Positions 41,679-51,103 of a stretch of DNA of 64,000 bases are shown here, one piece after another. The notes beneath the pieces are model-generated. The model was not told the DNA's origin. It did no database searches and worked only from the letters and a program-made list of their open reading frames with translations. Position numbers and translations under genes: made by a program. The stretch's first letter is position 1, and each line of letters begins with the position of its first letter. This DNA comes from Chryseobacterium sediminis (GTDB lineage: Bacteria; Bacteroidota; Bacteroidia; Flavobacteriales; Weeksellaceae), in the NCBI RefSeq assembly GCF_008386505.1, contig NZ_VUNZ01000001.1:1667937-1731936 (forward strand), given 5' to 3'.

Positions 41679-42239
41679 TTAGTGATCTAGATTTCTCTTC
41701 CACAAAGGTTTTTGGGCCAAAACTTTTGAGTGTATCGGACAGGTTTCATGATGGGCTCCTTTCAGATATCCGGTACTCATCAAAAATTCATTGACAATCT
41801 CTCCGCCTGTGAATTTGAATGTTTTTTTGAATAACTTCATCCATTCCTGCAATGTCAAAGGATGATTGTATTCCAGCCATTTTTCAAATGATCCGAATTC
41901 TTTCTGAAGTTCCAAAATTGTTCTGGCATTTTCAATGGCAGCATTTACCTTTAATTTATTTCTGATAATTCCACTGTCATTCAACAGTCTTTCTCTGTCT
42001 TCCTCCGTATAAGCTGCTATTTTCCGGATATTAAAATTGTCATAAGCTATTCTGAAACTGTCTTCTTTTTTGAGAACGGTTTCCCAGCTTAAGCCTGCCT
42101 GATTGATTTCCAGAATCAGTCTTCCAAACAATTCATTATCATCATGAATAGGAAATCCGTAATAGTTGTCATGGTAATTTTTGTGCAGTTCTTTTCTGCT
42201 TTCGGGCTGCATGCCTTCTATTGCTAAACAATAACTCAT
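41679..42239 (-). CDS. tag: DNA-3-methyladenine glycosylase I
   Basis: A 186-residue base-excision repair enzyme that removes 3-methyladenine from DNA. Tag-type features are YCLAIEGMQPESRKELHKNY HDN with YHDNYYGFPIHDDNELFGRL, a helix-hairpin-helix region, Glu in ILEINQAGLSWETVLKK, and the zinc-site end HHETCPIHSK. Normal length. Confidence 0.92.
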   Translation of the reverse strand: MSYCLAIEGMQPESRKELHKNYHDNYYGFPIHDDNELFGRLILEINQAGLSWETVLKKEDSFRIAYDNFNIRKIAAYTEEDRERLLNDSGIIRNKLKVNAAIENARTILELQKEFGSFEKWLEYNHPLTLQEWMKLFKKTFKFTGGEIVNEFLMSTGYLKGAHHETCPIHSKVLAQKPLWKRNLDH

Positions 42240-42406
42240 TACAATATTCTGTTTAAATTCTAAATAATGTTATAAAGATAAGACAGGTTTGTGACAACTG
42301 TCCGTCAGTAGTGTTTTTTTATTTTAAAATCTAATCATATTTGTATCAGTTTATTTTCTTCTGATCCGAGAATATTCAGTAGTTTAGAAGACTCAAAATA
42401 ACCACC

Positions 42407-43321
42407 ATGAAGCCACTGATCTCAGTCCTTTTTGTACTATGTTCAATTATCTTTAAAGCACAGAATTTATATTCTAAGGCGTATGGAAATCCGAAAAATC
42501 CGTCTGTTATTTTTATTCATGGAGGACCGAGCGGAAATGCCACTTTATTTGAAGGAACTACAGCTCAAAAACTGGCTGATAAAGGATTTTATGTCATTGT
42601 TTATGACAGACGCGGTGAAGGCCGTTCAAAAGATGAAAATGCCACCATGACCTTTAAAGAAAGTTTTGAGGATTTAAAAGGAATTTACACAACTTATCAT
42701 CTCAAAAAAGCAAATATTCTTGCTCATAGCTTCGGTGGAATTATCGGGACTCTATTCGCTTCACAATTTCCAGAAAAAGTAAGTACTCTGACTCTTGCCG
42801 GCGCTTTATTTACCCAGCAGGAAACTTATGATCATATTTTAAAACAGGCAAAAGAACATTTTAAAAACGATTCTGCACAGCTTAAAGAGATTTCGGAAAT
42901 AGAAAATCTGGACAAAAATTCTGCGGCCTACAGAAAAAGATGTTATGAAATGGCTGCTAAGCTAAGCTTCTTTGATATGCCCAATCCTACTCCCAAAAGT
43001 GAAATGCTGAGAAACGAATACAAAGCGGGTGAATTTTATAAAAACAACATCAGAAATTCTGATTCTCCTCTGAAATTCTATAAAAATGAACCTCTGAACA
43101 ATCTTGATAATACTGCCGTTCTAAAAGACATCCGGAAAAAAGGAATTCCCATTTTTGCGGTATATGGTAATAATGACGGAATATTTTCACAAAAACAGCT
43201 GAATGATCTTAAAAATATCGTAGGAAAGAAAAATTTCAAGCTTATTGACAACTGTTCTCATTACTTATTTGTTGATCAGCAAGACGATTTTTTACAATTT
43301 ATTAATCTTACATTGAAATAA
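42407..43321 (+). CDS. Exported alpha/beta hydrolase
   Basis: A 304-residue alpha/beta hydrolase with a signal peptide (about 1-19, ending FKAQ). It has the oxyanion motif HGGPSGNA as in prolyl-iminopeptidase-like enzymes, the nucleophile elbow AHSFGGIIG, a catalytic Asp probably in YGNNDGIFS and His in NCSHYLFVDQ. Likely a periplasmic or outer-membrane-space esterase or peptidase; the substrate cannot be told. Confidence 0.85.
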   Translation: MKPLISVLFVLCSIIFKAQNLYSKAYGNPKNPSVIFIHGGPSGNATLFEGTTAQKLADKGFYVIVYDRRGEGRSKDENATMTFKESFEDLKGIYTTYHLKKANILAHSFGGIIGTLFASQFPEKVSTLTLAGALFTQQETYDHILKQAKEHFKNDSAQLKEISEIENLDKNSAAYRKRCYEMAAKLSFFDMPNPTPKSEMLRNEYKAGEFYKNNIRNSDSPLKFYKNEPLNNLDNTAVLKDIRKKGIPIFAVYGNNDGIFSQKQLNDLKNIVGKKNFKLIDNCSHYLFVDQQDDFLQFINLTLK

Positions 43322-43359
43322 AGTGTAGTTTTGTAACCATGCCCCATTCAGGACTCCAT

Positions 43360-43716
43360 ATGAAAACCTATAAAGCTGTCATTACCATGCTTGTATTGGT
43401 GTTTTCATTATCGCCGTGTTCTGTAAAAAGAAATGTACTTGATATTTTTGACATCCAGTACATCAGCGGGCTGAATAAGGTAAAGATAACTTCATCTCTT
43501 TCTTCAAGCTGTGATGTGGCATCTGCCTCAACAAAGATCTCAGCATCAAAAGCTAACATTCAGAAGCAGTACAAAGATTCTTTTTCCAGCTTTTATTCTT
43601 CTGCAGGAGTCTTTGCTGATAAAAAGATATTTTTCAACGAATACTCAGGGCATTCTACCGGAAACAGCCCTCCGAAATATATTTTATTTAAAAGACTGAA
43701 GCTTAATCTGGTTTAA
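43360..43716 (+). CDS. Small exported protein, unknown
   Basis: A 118-residue protein from the ATG at 43360 (an ATG at 43339 is possible but would put seven residues in front of the signal peptide). N-terminal signal MKTYKAVITMLVLVFSLSPC. The rest is Ser/Lys-rich (KITSSLSSSCDVASASTKIS) with a polar C-terminus. The layout recalls small flavobacterial proteins that precede DoxD-like genes, but I do not recognise a family. Confidence 0.5.
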   Translation: MKTYKAVITMLVLVFSLSPCSVKRNVLDIFDIQYISGLNKVKITSSLSSSCDVASASTKISASKANIQKQYKDSFSSFYSSAGVFADKKIFFNEYSGHSTGNSPPKYILFKRLKLNLV

Positions 43717-43768
43717 ACTTTTTTAACCTAATTAAAAATCAGTTTTTTACAATACAATATTAATTTCA

Positions 43769-44782
43769 ATGAAACATACCGTAAACAGCCAGTCTTCGGA
43801 CCTGGCCGGATTATATACTTTATCCCTCCGCATGGTGATCGGATGGACTTACTTTTCAGCCTTCTGGCGCAGACTTATCCTCGAAAATAAACTTATTCCT
43901 GATGAACAGGGATATATCGGGGAAAAATTTAATCATTTTTTACCGAATGCACTCGGCATAAAACCTATTATTGAATATCTGGTTACTCATCCGGATGCCC
44001 TACAGCGATCCATGATGATGTTCACTATTATTGAAGCTATTGTGGGATTATTCATTATTCTCGGGTTATTTACACGGTTGATGAGTATCGGGATCTTCAG
44101 CCTTGCCCTCGGGATTCTATTGGGTTCCGGCTGGCTGGGAACAACCTGTCTTGATGAGTGGCAGATAGGAGTTTTAGGAGTTGCTGGCGGATTTGTTCTG
44201 TTTCTTACCGGAAGCGGTCCTTATTCACTAGATTATTATTTCATGAAGAAGAATGAAAGCTTCACTCAAAAAAGGTGGTTCAAATGGTTGGGCTCAGGAA
44301 CTTTTCCTGTCACACAACCAAAAATTCTTGTATTGACAGGTTCGCTTATCCTATTTGGTTTAACGCTTTTTACCAATCAGTATTTCCATGGAGGTGTATG
44401 GGGAACTTTGCATAATAAATCGGTAAAACCCAAACTGGAAATTTCAAATATCTCCCACAATACTTCGGATTTAAAATTTGAAGTGTACAGAACGGAAGGA
44501 GCTGATGTCTATGGTTCTTTCCTGATAGGTATCCACATTTTGGATAAAAACGGAAGGATTTTAAAAGAATTTGACCAGCAAAAGCTCTCTGGACTTTCAA
44601 AAGAAAATATACAGAATCATTATGTTGCCAAAGTAAAACCCGGAAAGCACAGCCTGGTCATTCCTCTGGGAGCAAAGGCGAATATAACTTTGAATATTGA
44701 TGATATTCTTCAGAAAAGTGAAATTCATGCGCTGAAACTCACAGATATCAGTGGAATTGAGTGGATTGAGAGTATTAAATAA
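43769..44782 (+). CDS. DoxD-DoxA-like quinone oxidoreductase fusion
   Basis: A 337-residue membrane protein. Residues about 1-170 match the DoxD small subunit of thiosulfate:quinone oxidoreductase and DoxX-type proteins (SLRMVIGWTYFSAFWRRLIL, FTIIEAIVGLFIILGLFTRL, GSGPYSLDYYF), with four to five helices. After another helix (about 190-206) comes a soluble beta-rich domain (about 220-337) in the position of DoxA. Archaeal DoxD and DoxA are separate proteins, while a fused form is usual in Bacteroidota. Actual substrate uncertain. Confidence 0.8.
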   Translation: MKHTVNSQSSDLAGLYTLSLRMVIGWTYFSAFWRRLILENKLIPDEQGYIGEKFNHFLPNALGIKPIIEYLVTHPDALQRSMMMFTIIEAIVGLFIILGLFTRLMSIGIFSLALGILLGSGWLGTTCLDEWQIGVLGVAGGFVLFLTGSGPYSLDYYFMKKNESFTQKRWFKWLGSGTFPVTQPKILVLTGSLILFGLTLFTNQYFHGGVWGTLHNKSVKPKLEISNISHNTSDLKFEVYRTEGADVYGSFLIGIHILDKNGRILKEFDQQKLSGLSKENIQNHYVAKVKPGKHSLVIPLGAKANITLNIDDILQKSEIHALKLTDISGIEWIESIK

Positions 44783-44798
44783 AATATTTTGTTGGTAT

Positions 44799-44864
44799 AC
44801 GCAAAGGCACAAAGGATTTTCATGCTTAGGCTATAAGACGCAAAGATTTTATCTCCGATAAAAT
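44799..44864. repeat. ACGCAAAG-type dispersed repeat, copy 2
   Basis: ACGCAAAGGCACAAAGG, then GACGCAAAGATTTTATC and TCCGATAAAAT; closely related to the element at 37834-37917. Same orientation and same position just after a plus-strand gene. Confidence 0.6.
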
Positions 44865-44972
44865 TGAATATGGCAGATGACCTATATGATTTCATGAAAA
44901 TAAAATCTACGGAATCAACTAAATCGTAAGTTTTCTTATAGTTTTGTCCAAAACCATTGGATATTTATTCAT

Positions 44973-45002
44973 AATAAAAGCGGATTAAAGTCCGCTTTTA
45001 TT
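44973..45002. terminator. Bidirectional terminator
   Basis: Perfect 12-bp arms AATAAAAGCGGA / TCCGCTTTTATT around TTAAAG, between the convergent genes 43769 (+) and 45077 (-). T-rich on both strands. Confidence 0.85.
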
Positions 45003-45076
45003 ACTATTTTGAGATAAAAATTCATTACAGTAAGATCTGTGAAATCCGTAAAATCAGCGAGATATTTATAAGAATC

Positions 45077-45673
45077 CTATTTTTCTGCGATAACCACATG
45101 ATAGCTGCATGAACTGTCCGGATCAAGTTTCAGTACTTTTATTTCCAATAAAACATCCAGCCCCATGGTATCGCAAACTCCCTGAATAAAAGGTTTTATG
45201 ACTGGCCATTTCAGCAGACCCGCGATCTGCAGGCTCTGCGTAATTTTATGGTAACGGTCTACTCCTTTGATCAGCAGCTCACATTGGTGGTCATTTAATT
45301 CTTTAAATTCAAAATTATATTCGGGACTGGATGTAAAAATTGCTCCTATCAGTATTTTGGCTACAGCCGGAATCCCGGGCTGCAGATTAGGTTTTGCTTC
45401 GAGATTTCTCAGTGTCATTCTGGATCCGAGATCATACATGAATGTACTGGAAAGCTGCTCGATTGCTTCGGCCCCGTAAAGTCTGCCAATCTGCTTGAGC
45501 ATTCCACCGTAAAAAGCTCCTGTAATATCTGACAGACGCTGGGTAAGTTCTGTAAAGGTTGAGGGGAAAAAATCTGAAATAATCTGAGCCTGATTCATTT
45601 CAGGAAGATAGACATCATGCTTTCTGAAGTCTGATAATGCCAGATAGGTTTCCGGCAGCTGTATTTGATTCAT
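45077..45673 (-). CDS. Cytoplasmic protein, unknown
   Basis: A 198-residue soluble protein without signal or membrane segment. The body is helical at first (QRLSDITGAFYGGMLKQIGR, EQLSSTFMYDLGSRMTLRNL) and ends in a beta-rich domain with CELLIKGVDRYHKIT and LEIKVLKLDPDSSCSYHVVI. No family named. It is transcribed alone; a 395-bp gap precedes its start on the 3' side of the window. Confidence 0.6.
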   Translation of the reverse strand: MNQIQLPETYLALSDFRKHDVYLPEMNQAQIISDFFPSTFTELTQRLSDITGAFYGGMLKQIGRLYGAEAIEQLSSTFMYDLGSRMTLRNLEAKPNLQPGIPAVAKILIGAIFTSSPEYNFEFKELNDHQCELLIKGVDRYHKITQSLQIAGLLKWPVIKPFIQGVCDTMGLDVLLEIKVLKLDPDSSCSYHVVIAEK

Positions 45674-46030
45674 ATTTAATAGTTTGTAAGTATATTGAGA
45701 TCATGGTTTAGTAAAAAAATGAAACGAAAGACGATATTTATAAGCTTTCGGAAATAAGAACATTGTCTTTATTGAATATAAAAACAAAGTAAAAGGCAGC
45801 TCAATCAATAATATTACAATTGATATTCAGATAAAATCCGGTACTCTATTGGGAAAATGCCTTTTTGAAAAGAACTTGAGGGATGAGGGAATCTATTCAT
45901 ATTTTTTCATTTGTTCGTGTAAAGCTAGAAAAAATAATTAAACTCTCCAATAAGTGATATTATTTTTTATTTAACAGAATTAAAACTTAAAGTTACTGTC
46001 TAGCATTATTTTACAGCTAAAATGAGCAAA
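45674..46030. other. Intergenic region, nothing identified
   Basis: About 360 bp between the 45077 gene and the efflux-operon terminator. AT-rich, with no supported frame or RNA. It should contain the promoter of the 45077 gene, but I cannot place it. Confidence 0.4.
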
Positions 46031-46059
46031 AAAAACCTTCGATATTCTCGAAGGTTTTT
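46031..46059 (-). terminator. Terminator of efflux operon
   Basis: AAAAACCTTCGA-TATTC-TCGAAGGTTTTT, a 12-bp stem ending 9 bp after the DHA2 transporter stop codon; T-rich on both strands. Confidence 0.88.
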
Positions 46060-46068
46060 AATTAAAAT

Positions 46069-47646
46069 TTAGTGCATGGCTTCACTCAAATCTATTTTTT
46101 CTTTGCTCTTTCTTTCTTTTACGAGTAAGATAAACGGAATACATATCAGGAATATTACCCCGAGATAAAGAAATACGTCCATATAAGAGAGTACTGTTGC
46201 CTGTTTAGTTACAGATAAATCGAGCATTTTATAGGCGGCATTCATTGCAGCATCAGGTGTCATTCCCTTTGCTATAAAATTTGCTTTAAGGGCTGCGAGC
46301 CTTTGCTGGACATCAAAACTGTTTTCATCCAGATGGGAAATTAAGTTATTTCTGTACTTCTGTCCTGCATTGGCAATAAAAGTGGTGATCGCTGCAATCC
46401 CGAAAGATCCTCCCAGCTGTCTCATCATCCCGGTAAAAGCTGCTCCCTGACCAATCTCCTGCCCTTTCAATGTACTTAAGGATAGGGATGTAATTGGAAT
46501 AAACAGTAATCCTAAACCAGCTCCTCTTACAATCAGCATCCAGAAAAATGCATCTTTACTGGTGTCCGGTGTCAGAATTTTATATCCCCAAAAACTATAG
46601 ACAAAGAAGATAAACAATCCTAAAGAAACCAGGATCTGCTGTTTCGCTCCTTTGGCCAATAATCTACCGATAATAGGCATCATGAAGGCTGTCGTTAAAG
46701 CTGCCGGAATCATCAATGCTCCTGACTGAAGTGCCGTCCAGCCCAAAATACTCTGAGTATAAAAAGGAACGATGAACGTGGAGCCGTAAAGCCCAAATCC
46801 AAGTACAAAAGACATCATGGTCCCAATTCTTAAATTACTATTTTTGAGTACTCTAAGCTCAACAATAGGATACTTAAAGGTAAGTTCCCTCCAAAGGAAT
46901 AATATAAATCCTAAAACAGCAGCTACTGTGAAGGCTACAATCATTCCGCTGGCAAACCAGTCTTCTTCATGTCCTCTTTCCAGAATGAACTGTAATGAGC
47001 CTACCGTTACTGCCAGCAATCCAATCCCAATCCAGTCTACATCCGAGACTTTACGTTTTTCTGCATATTTCGGACTTCTTACAAACTGCAGTGTCATCAA
47101 GGTTGCTGCAATTCCAATCGGAATATTAATATAGAAAATATATGGCCAGCTGAAGTTATCAACGATATATCCTCCAAGAGGCGGACCTAATGTAGGACCA
47201 ATGATTACTCCCAGACCATAAATAGCCTGTGCCATACTTCTTTTTTCAATCGGATAAGATTCCGTAATGATCGTCTGTGAGGTTACCAATAAGGCTCCTC
47301 CCCCGATTCCCTGCATCAATCTGAAGAACACGAGTTCCCAGATATTAGTCGCATTTCCACATAAAAATGAAAATATGGTAAATATAATGATGGATGCCGC
47401 AAAGTAATTTCTACGCCCAAACTGCTGGGAAAGCCAGCTCGTCATTGGTACTATAATTACGTTACCAATGGCATAAGCCGTAATTACCCATCCCACTTCT
47501 GAAAGTGTAGATCCAAGATTCCCCTTCATTTCATTCAAGGCAACATTTACAATCGTGGAGTCTACAATTTCAAGAAGGGCACAAAGTATAGCCGTAATCG
47601 TAATGATTACTCTCCGCGCTCCATATTCTACTAATGAATCTTGCAT
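46069..47646 (-). CDS. DHA2-family (EmrB/QacA) drug exporter
   Basis: A 525-residue inner-membrane proton-driven exporter with 14 predicted helices. Motifs seen are LEIVDSTIVNVALNEMKGNL in helix 1, the motif A-like loop (WLSQQFGRRNYF), GPTLGPPLGGYIVDNFSWPY (motif C) and an internal PxSG-type segment. It works with the HlyD-type adaptor and TolC-type channel encoded upstream in the same operon to expel drugs across both membranes. 145 bp with a dispersed repeat separates it from the adaptor gene. Confidence 0.94.
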   Translation of the reverse strand: MQDSLVEYGARRVIITITAILCALLEIVDSTIVNVALNEMKGNLGSTLSEVGWVITAYAIGNVIIVPMTSWLSQQFGRRNYFAASIIIFTIFSFLCGNATNIWELVFFRLMQGIGGGALLVTSQTIITESYPIEKRSMAQAIYGLGVIIGPTLGPPLGGYIVDNFSWPYIFYINIPIGIAATLMTLQFVRSPKYAEKRKVSDVDWIGIGLLAVTVGSLQFILERGHEEDWFASGMIVAFTVAAVLGFILFLWRELTFKYPIVELRVLKNSNLRIGTMMSFVLGFGLYGSTFIVPFYTQSILGWTALQSGALMIPAALTTAFMMPIIGRLLAKGAKQQILVSLGLFIFFVYSFWGYKILTPDTSKDAFFWMLIVRGAGLGLLFIPITSLSLSTLKGQEIGQGAAFTGMMRQLGGSFGIAAITTFIANAGQKYRNNLISHLDENSFDVQQRLAALKANFIAKGMTPDAAMNAAYKMLDLSVTKQATVLSYMDVFLYLGVIFLICIPFILLVKERKSKEKIDLSEAMH

Positions 47647-47668
47647 AAGTTTTTTTCGATGTTAAAAA

Positions 47669-47773
47669 TCAATGGTGAATTAATTTTTCTTCGCAAGTGA
47701 ATGGTGAATTTTAAAGCTTCTTATTTTAATTGACAGCAAAGCTAATTCACTATTGACAACGAAGTTCATTGAC
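47669..47773. repeat. Dispersed repeat inside efflux operon
   Basis: AATCAATGGTGAATTAATTT, CGCAAGTGAATGGTGAATTTT and an inverted TTGACAGCAAAGCTAATTCA...TTCATTGAC arm; the same family as 17203-17307 and 20670-20709. It occupies the gap between adaptor and transporter genes. Confidence 0.6.
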
Positions 47774-47791
47774 TTTTAACAGTTTTAAATG

Positions 47792-48895
47792 TTATTTCAA
47801 AGCAACTTCTGCCTTTACGTTCATTCCTGTTCTTAATCTTTTTGCAATATTCTTGTCAAGATTTACAAAATCAATTTTTACAGGAAGTCTCTGAACTACT
47901 TTTACGAAGTTACCACTCGCATTATCCGGAGGAAGAATAGAGAAAGTAGCTCCTGTAGCCGGAGAGAATGAACTTACCACTCCTTCAAACTCCTGATCAG
48001 GGAAAGCATCAATCTCAATTTTCACCTTCTGTCCTTCTACCATTTTATCTACCTGTGTTTCTTTAAAGTTAGCTACAACCCATTTCTGATCATTTTTAAC
48101 CAAAGCAAACAACTGTGCCCCCGCCTGTAGATACTGGCCTGCCTGTGTAGGTACTTTTCCAACGTATCCATCTTCTGGTGCAAGGATTACAGTGTATGAT
48201 AAGTTTAATTTTGCATTTTCTACATCTACTTCTCTTTGTTTAGCAACAGATCCTGCAACACTGATTTGTTGTGAGCTTGCTGCTGTCTGAGAAGAAGCAA
48301 TATGAGTTTGCTGTGCAATTTGATTTCTCTGATCAACTAAAACCTGTAACTGTCTGTCTGCAGATTGTTTTGCTGCTAAAGCCTGCTCATACTGTTGTTC
48401 TGTAATAGAATGATCTTTTACAAGATTAGCATATCTCTTCAAATCCTGAGAAGTCTTCCAAACGTTTACTTTTGCCGCTTCTATCTGAGCATTAGCCGTT
48501 ACTACTGCTGCTTCTGAAGAACCGATATTTTTAGAAGTCGCTGTAGTAGTAGCTTCTGCATTTGAAATATTACTTTTAGCAGTAGATAATGCTGCCTGAG
48601 CCTGATCAAGAGCCATTTTCTGATCTCTGTTATCCAAAATCACCAATGTATCTCCTTTTTTTACAAACTGGTTATCTTTTACTTTTACCTGAGCTACATA
48701 TCCAGAGATTTTAGAAATTACCGGTGCCATATTGGAAGCAATCTGAGCATCGTCAGTCTCTTCATGATACTGTCCGTAAGTAAAGGCTCTGTAACCATAG
48801 ATTCCTCCTCCGATTACTACTGCCGCTAAAATGATAGGAAAAACTAAACTTTTTTTCTTTTTAGGTTCAGCTGCCTGTGTATTATTATTTTCCAT
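47792..48895 (-). CDS. HlyD/EmrA-type membrane-fusion protein
   Basis: A 367-residue periplasmic adaptor. One N-terminal membrane helix (about 15-34), a biotinyl-lipoyl-like half (SGYVAQVKVKDNQFVKKGDT), a long alpha-helical hairpin rich in Ala/Gln (about 85-215) and the returning barrel (APEDGYVGKVPTQAGQYLQA). It links the DHA2 pump to the TolC-like channel. It follows the channel gene by 16 bp. Confidence 0.94.
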   Translation of the reverse strand: MENNNTQAAEPKKKKSLVFPIILAAVVIGGGIYGYRAFTYGQYHEETDDAQIASNMAPVISKISGYVAQVKVKDNQFVKKGDTLVILDNRDQKMALDQAQAALSTAKSNISNAEATTTATSKNIGSSEAAVVTANAQIEAAKVNVWKTSQDLKRYANLVKDHSITEQQYEQALAAKQSADRQLQVLVDQRNQIAQQTHIASSQTAASSQQISVAGSVAKQREVDVENAKLNLSYTVILAPEDGYVGKVPTQAGQYLQAGAQLFALVKNDQKWVVANFKETQVDKMVEGQKVKIEIDAFPDQEFEGVVSSFSPATGATFSILPPDNASGNFVKVVQRLPVKIDFVNLDKNIAKRLRTGMNVKAEVALK

Positions 48896-48911
48896 TTTGG
48901 TTTCGATCTGA

Positions 48912-50225
48912 TTATTTAATTGTTAAAGTTCCTGTTGTCTGTAATAGTTTTCTATATGCCAAGGCAGCATCTGCTTTAGCATTGATCACACCTACGTTTG
49001 CTGCGATCTGAGCCGCGTCTGCATCCAGTAATTCTGTCATGGTTGCAAGACCGTTATCGTATTTATTTTTTGTAATTCTGTAATTTTCATTAGCCTGTTC
49101 AGCTGATTTTTCAAAAACAGCAATTCTCTTTTTTGAATAGTCTGTATTCTGATACTCTCTGTTGACATCAAGCTTAATGTTGTCATTCAGTAATTCATCC
49201 GTAGCTGCCAATTGCTTTTCTCTCGCTTGCGACTGTCTTAATGAAGAATTTTCTTTCCATAGATTGGATAAGTTATAAGAAACCCCGATTCCTACATTGA
49301 TGGCATTGTATACGGTAAGAAACTTAGGAATATCTGCAGCTACATATCCTCCGGTAAATGCAATAGAAGGAAGGTTTTCAGCTTTTGCAGCTTTTGATCC
49401 CAACTCTGCCGCTTTTCTCTGCTGTGCCAAAGCCTGTAAATCTTTACGGTTTTCTCTGGCTTCCGTTACATAAAAATCAACCGGTTTCACATCTGAACCT
49501 TCTTCAATATAGTTTTCATCCACTTCTAACTCTGTAGTCTCAGGAATGCCTAGTAACAAATCCATATTGATATTGGCAATATTGTAATTGTTCTTAGCTT
49601 CCAATAGCTGAAGTTCGATATTTGAAGTCTGAAGGTTTGCTTTTAATCTGTCATTTCTTGCAATCAAACCATTGTTTTCCATTTTAAGGAAAGTTTCATC
49701 TCTTTTTTGAGAAGCAGCAAGGTTTTCTTCAAAAACTTTGATAGACTGGTTAGCTTTAAATAAGTTGTTATAAGCCTGAGCCACATTATAAGCAATAGCA
49801 ATTTTGTCGTTCTCAGTGCTTAATTTTGAAGCTTCCACCAAATATTTCGCAGACTGGATACCATATTTGATTCTTCCGCCACTATAGATGGGAACACTAA
49901 GATTAGCTGAACCATAAGCCACCTGATGCACCTCAGGACCTCCTGCTCCTGAAACACCCGGAAGTTTAATATCTACATTCGGTTTTATAGGAAGGTACAT
50001 ATAGCTTCCTGATACTTTCAATTCCGGCAACTGTCTGTTTTTAGCTTCCAAAAGATCAGCTGTAGCCTCTTCGATCTTGGCTGCATCGATCTTGAGATTC
50101 TTGCTGTTCTGGATTCCCAACTGTACAGCTTCGTCAAGAGAAAGTGTTTTTTTCTCCTGAGCATTTGCATTTGCTATCCCTACGAATAGTGATAATGCAA
50201 TCACTGAATTATTTATTCTCTTCAT
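48912..50225 (-). CDS. TolC-family outer-membrane efflux channel
   Basis: A 437-residue outer-membrane factor with a signal peptide ending NANAQ, then two internally repeated coiled-coil halves: KTLSLDEAVQLGIQNSKNLK near the start, KYDNGLATMTELLDADAAQI near the end. Both are TolC hallmarks. Its start overlaps the end of the tetR gene by 17 bp, coupling channel synthesis to the regulator. Confidence 0.94.
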   Translation of the reverse strand: MKRINNSVIALSLFVGIANANAQEKKTLSLDEAVQLGIQNSKNLKIDAAKIEEATADLLEAKNRQLPELKVSGSYMYLPIKPNVDIKLPGVSGAGGPEVHQVAYGSANLSVPIYSGGRIKYGIQSAKYLVEASKLSTENDKIAIAYNVAQAYNNLFKANQSIKVFEENLAASQKRDETFLKMENNGLIARNDRLKANLQTSNIELQLLEAKNNYNIANINMDLLLGIPETTELEVDENYIEEGSDVKPVDFYVTEARENRKDLQALAQQRKAAELGSKAAKAENLPSIAFTGGYVAADIPKFLTVYNAINVGIGVSYNLSNLWKENSSLRQSQAREKQLAATDELLNDNIKLDVNREYQNTDYSKKRIAVFEKSAEQANENYRITKNKYDNGLATMTELLDADAAQIAANVGVINAKADAALAYRKLLQTTGTLTIK

Positions 50226-50847
50226 AACCTAAAAGGTCTTTTAGTAAGTATTTAATATGTTTATTAAGTTCTGTATAGTATTTTTCATCAAAAGTTTCTT
50301 CATCTTCTGTTTCATTCAGGAACTCTTTATACATTTCTTTAGCATTGAAAGCATAAAATAAAGTGCCGCTTACCGTGGAATGAAGCAGATAAATAGGAGG
50401 ATTTTTGGTGAAAATTCCATTTTTAAGACCACTTTCCAATATTTGAGAGTACATAGAAAGGAATCCCATTTTGGTTTGTTTCAAAAATTCTACAATCTGA
50501 GGATTCTTTGTATGCAGCTGCTCTCTCTGCATAATCCTGTAGAAGCATTTTTGAGTTCGGATCTTGTTAGAAAACTGATCAATTACTTTTTCAATTTTCT
50601 GCCACTCGTTGATATCGGTTCTTCCCAAAAGATCTTTTGAAAAAAACTGACCTTCATTCATTCTGTATTCTACTAATTTCTCATAAAGTTTTTCCTTAGA
50701 GCCAAAATAATACGAGATCATAGAAATATTTACATTAGCGTCCTTTGCTATTTCGCGGGTGGAAGTTCCTTCAAATCCCTTTTCTGCAAAAAGCTTTTCG
50801 GCTGCAAATAATATATTTTCTTCTTTTGAAATCATGTTAGTGTTCAT
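50209..50847 (-). CDS. TetR-family repressor of efflux operon
   Basis: A 212-residue TetR regulator: N-terminal HTH (about 8-58; EKGFEGTSTREIAKDANVNI, SMISYYFGSKEKLYEKL) and an all-helical ligand domain. The upstream promoter predicts a transcript start near 50853, so the second ATG (50835, four codons in) may be the true start because it leaves a normal leader. As first gene of the tetR-tolC-HlyD-DHA2 operon it probably represses its own promoter until a drug binds. Confidence 0.92.
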   Translation of the reverse strand: MNTNMISKEENILFAAEKLFAEKGFEGTSTREIAKDANVNISMISYYFGSKEKLYEKLVEYRMNEGQFFSKDLLGRTDINEWQKIEKVIDQFSNKIRTQKCFYRIMQREQLHTKNPQIVEFLKQTKMGFLSMYSQILESGLKNGIFTKNPPIYLLHSTVSGTLFYAFNAKEMYKEFLNETEDEETFDEKYYTELNKHIKYLLKDLLGYEENK

Positions 50848-50858
50848 TTTTCAGGGCG

Positions 50859-50888
50859 CAAATGTACACAAGTTTTAACACAAATCAA
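50859..50888 (-). promoter_or_regulatory. Promoter of tetR-efflux operon
   Basis: Minus-strand TTG (50886-50888), 19-base spacer, TACATTTG (50859-50866). It matches the Bacteroidota TTG-N19-TAnnTTTG consensus exactly. Confidence 0.85.
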
Positions 50889-50898
50889 ACGATTGATT
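50883..50898. promoter_or_regulatory. Probable TetR operator
   Basis: The palindrome AATCAA-ACGA-TTGATT overlaps the -33 element of the efflux promoter, as expected for autorepression. The operator role is inferred from symmetry and position. Confidence 0.6.
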
Positions 50899-51103
50899 GA
50901 TTTTTTAATATAGATTTAATTTATTGCAAGGAAAAGATGGTTTCTATAATAAGCGCTGGAACTGCTGGAAAGCCTCTTTTTAGACAAAAATGGCTTCAGA
51001 AAGTTTAATAATAATGAAATATTTAGAAAAAATTCACTGCAAAATATGAGTCTTTAACACAATGTTAATGTAAAATACAGTTAAAAAAAGGAAAAAAAAA
51101 ACA

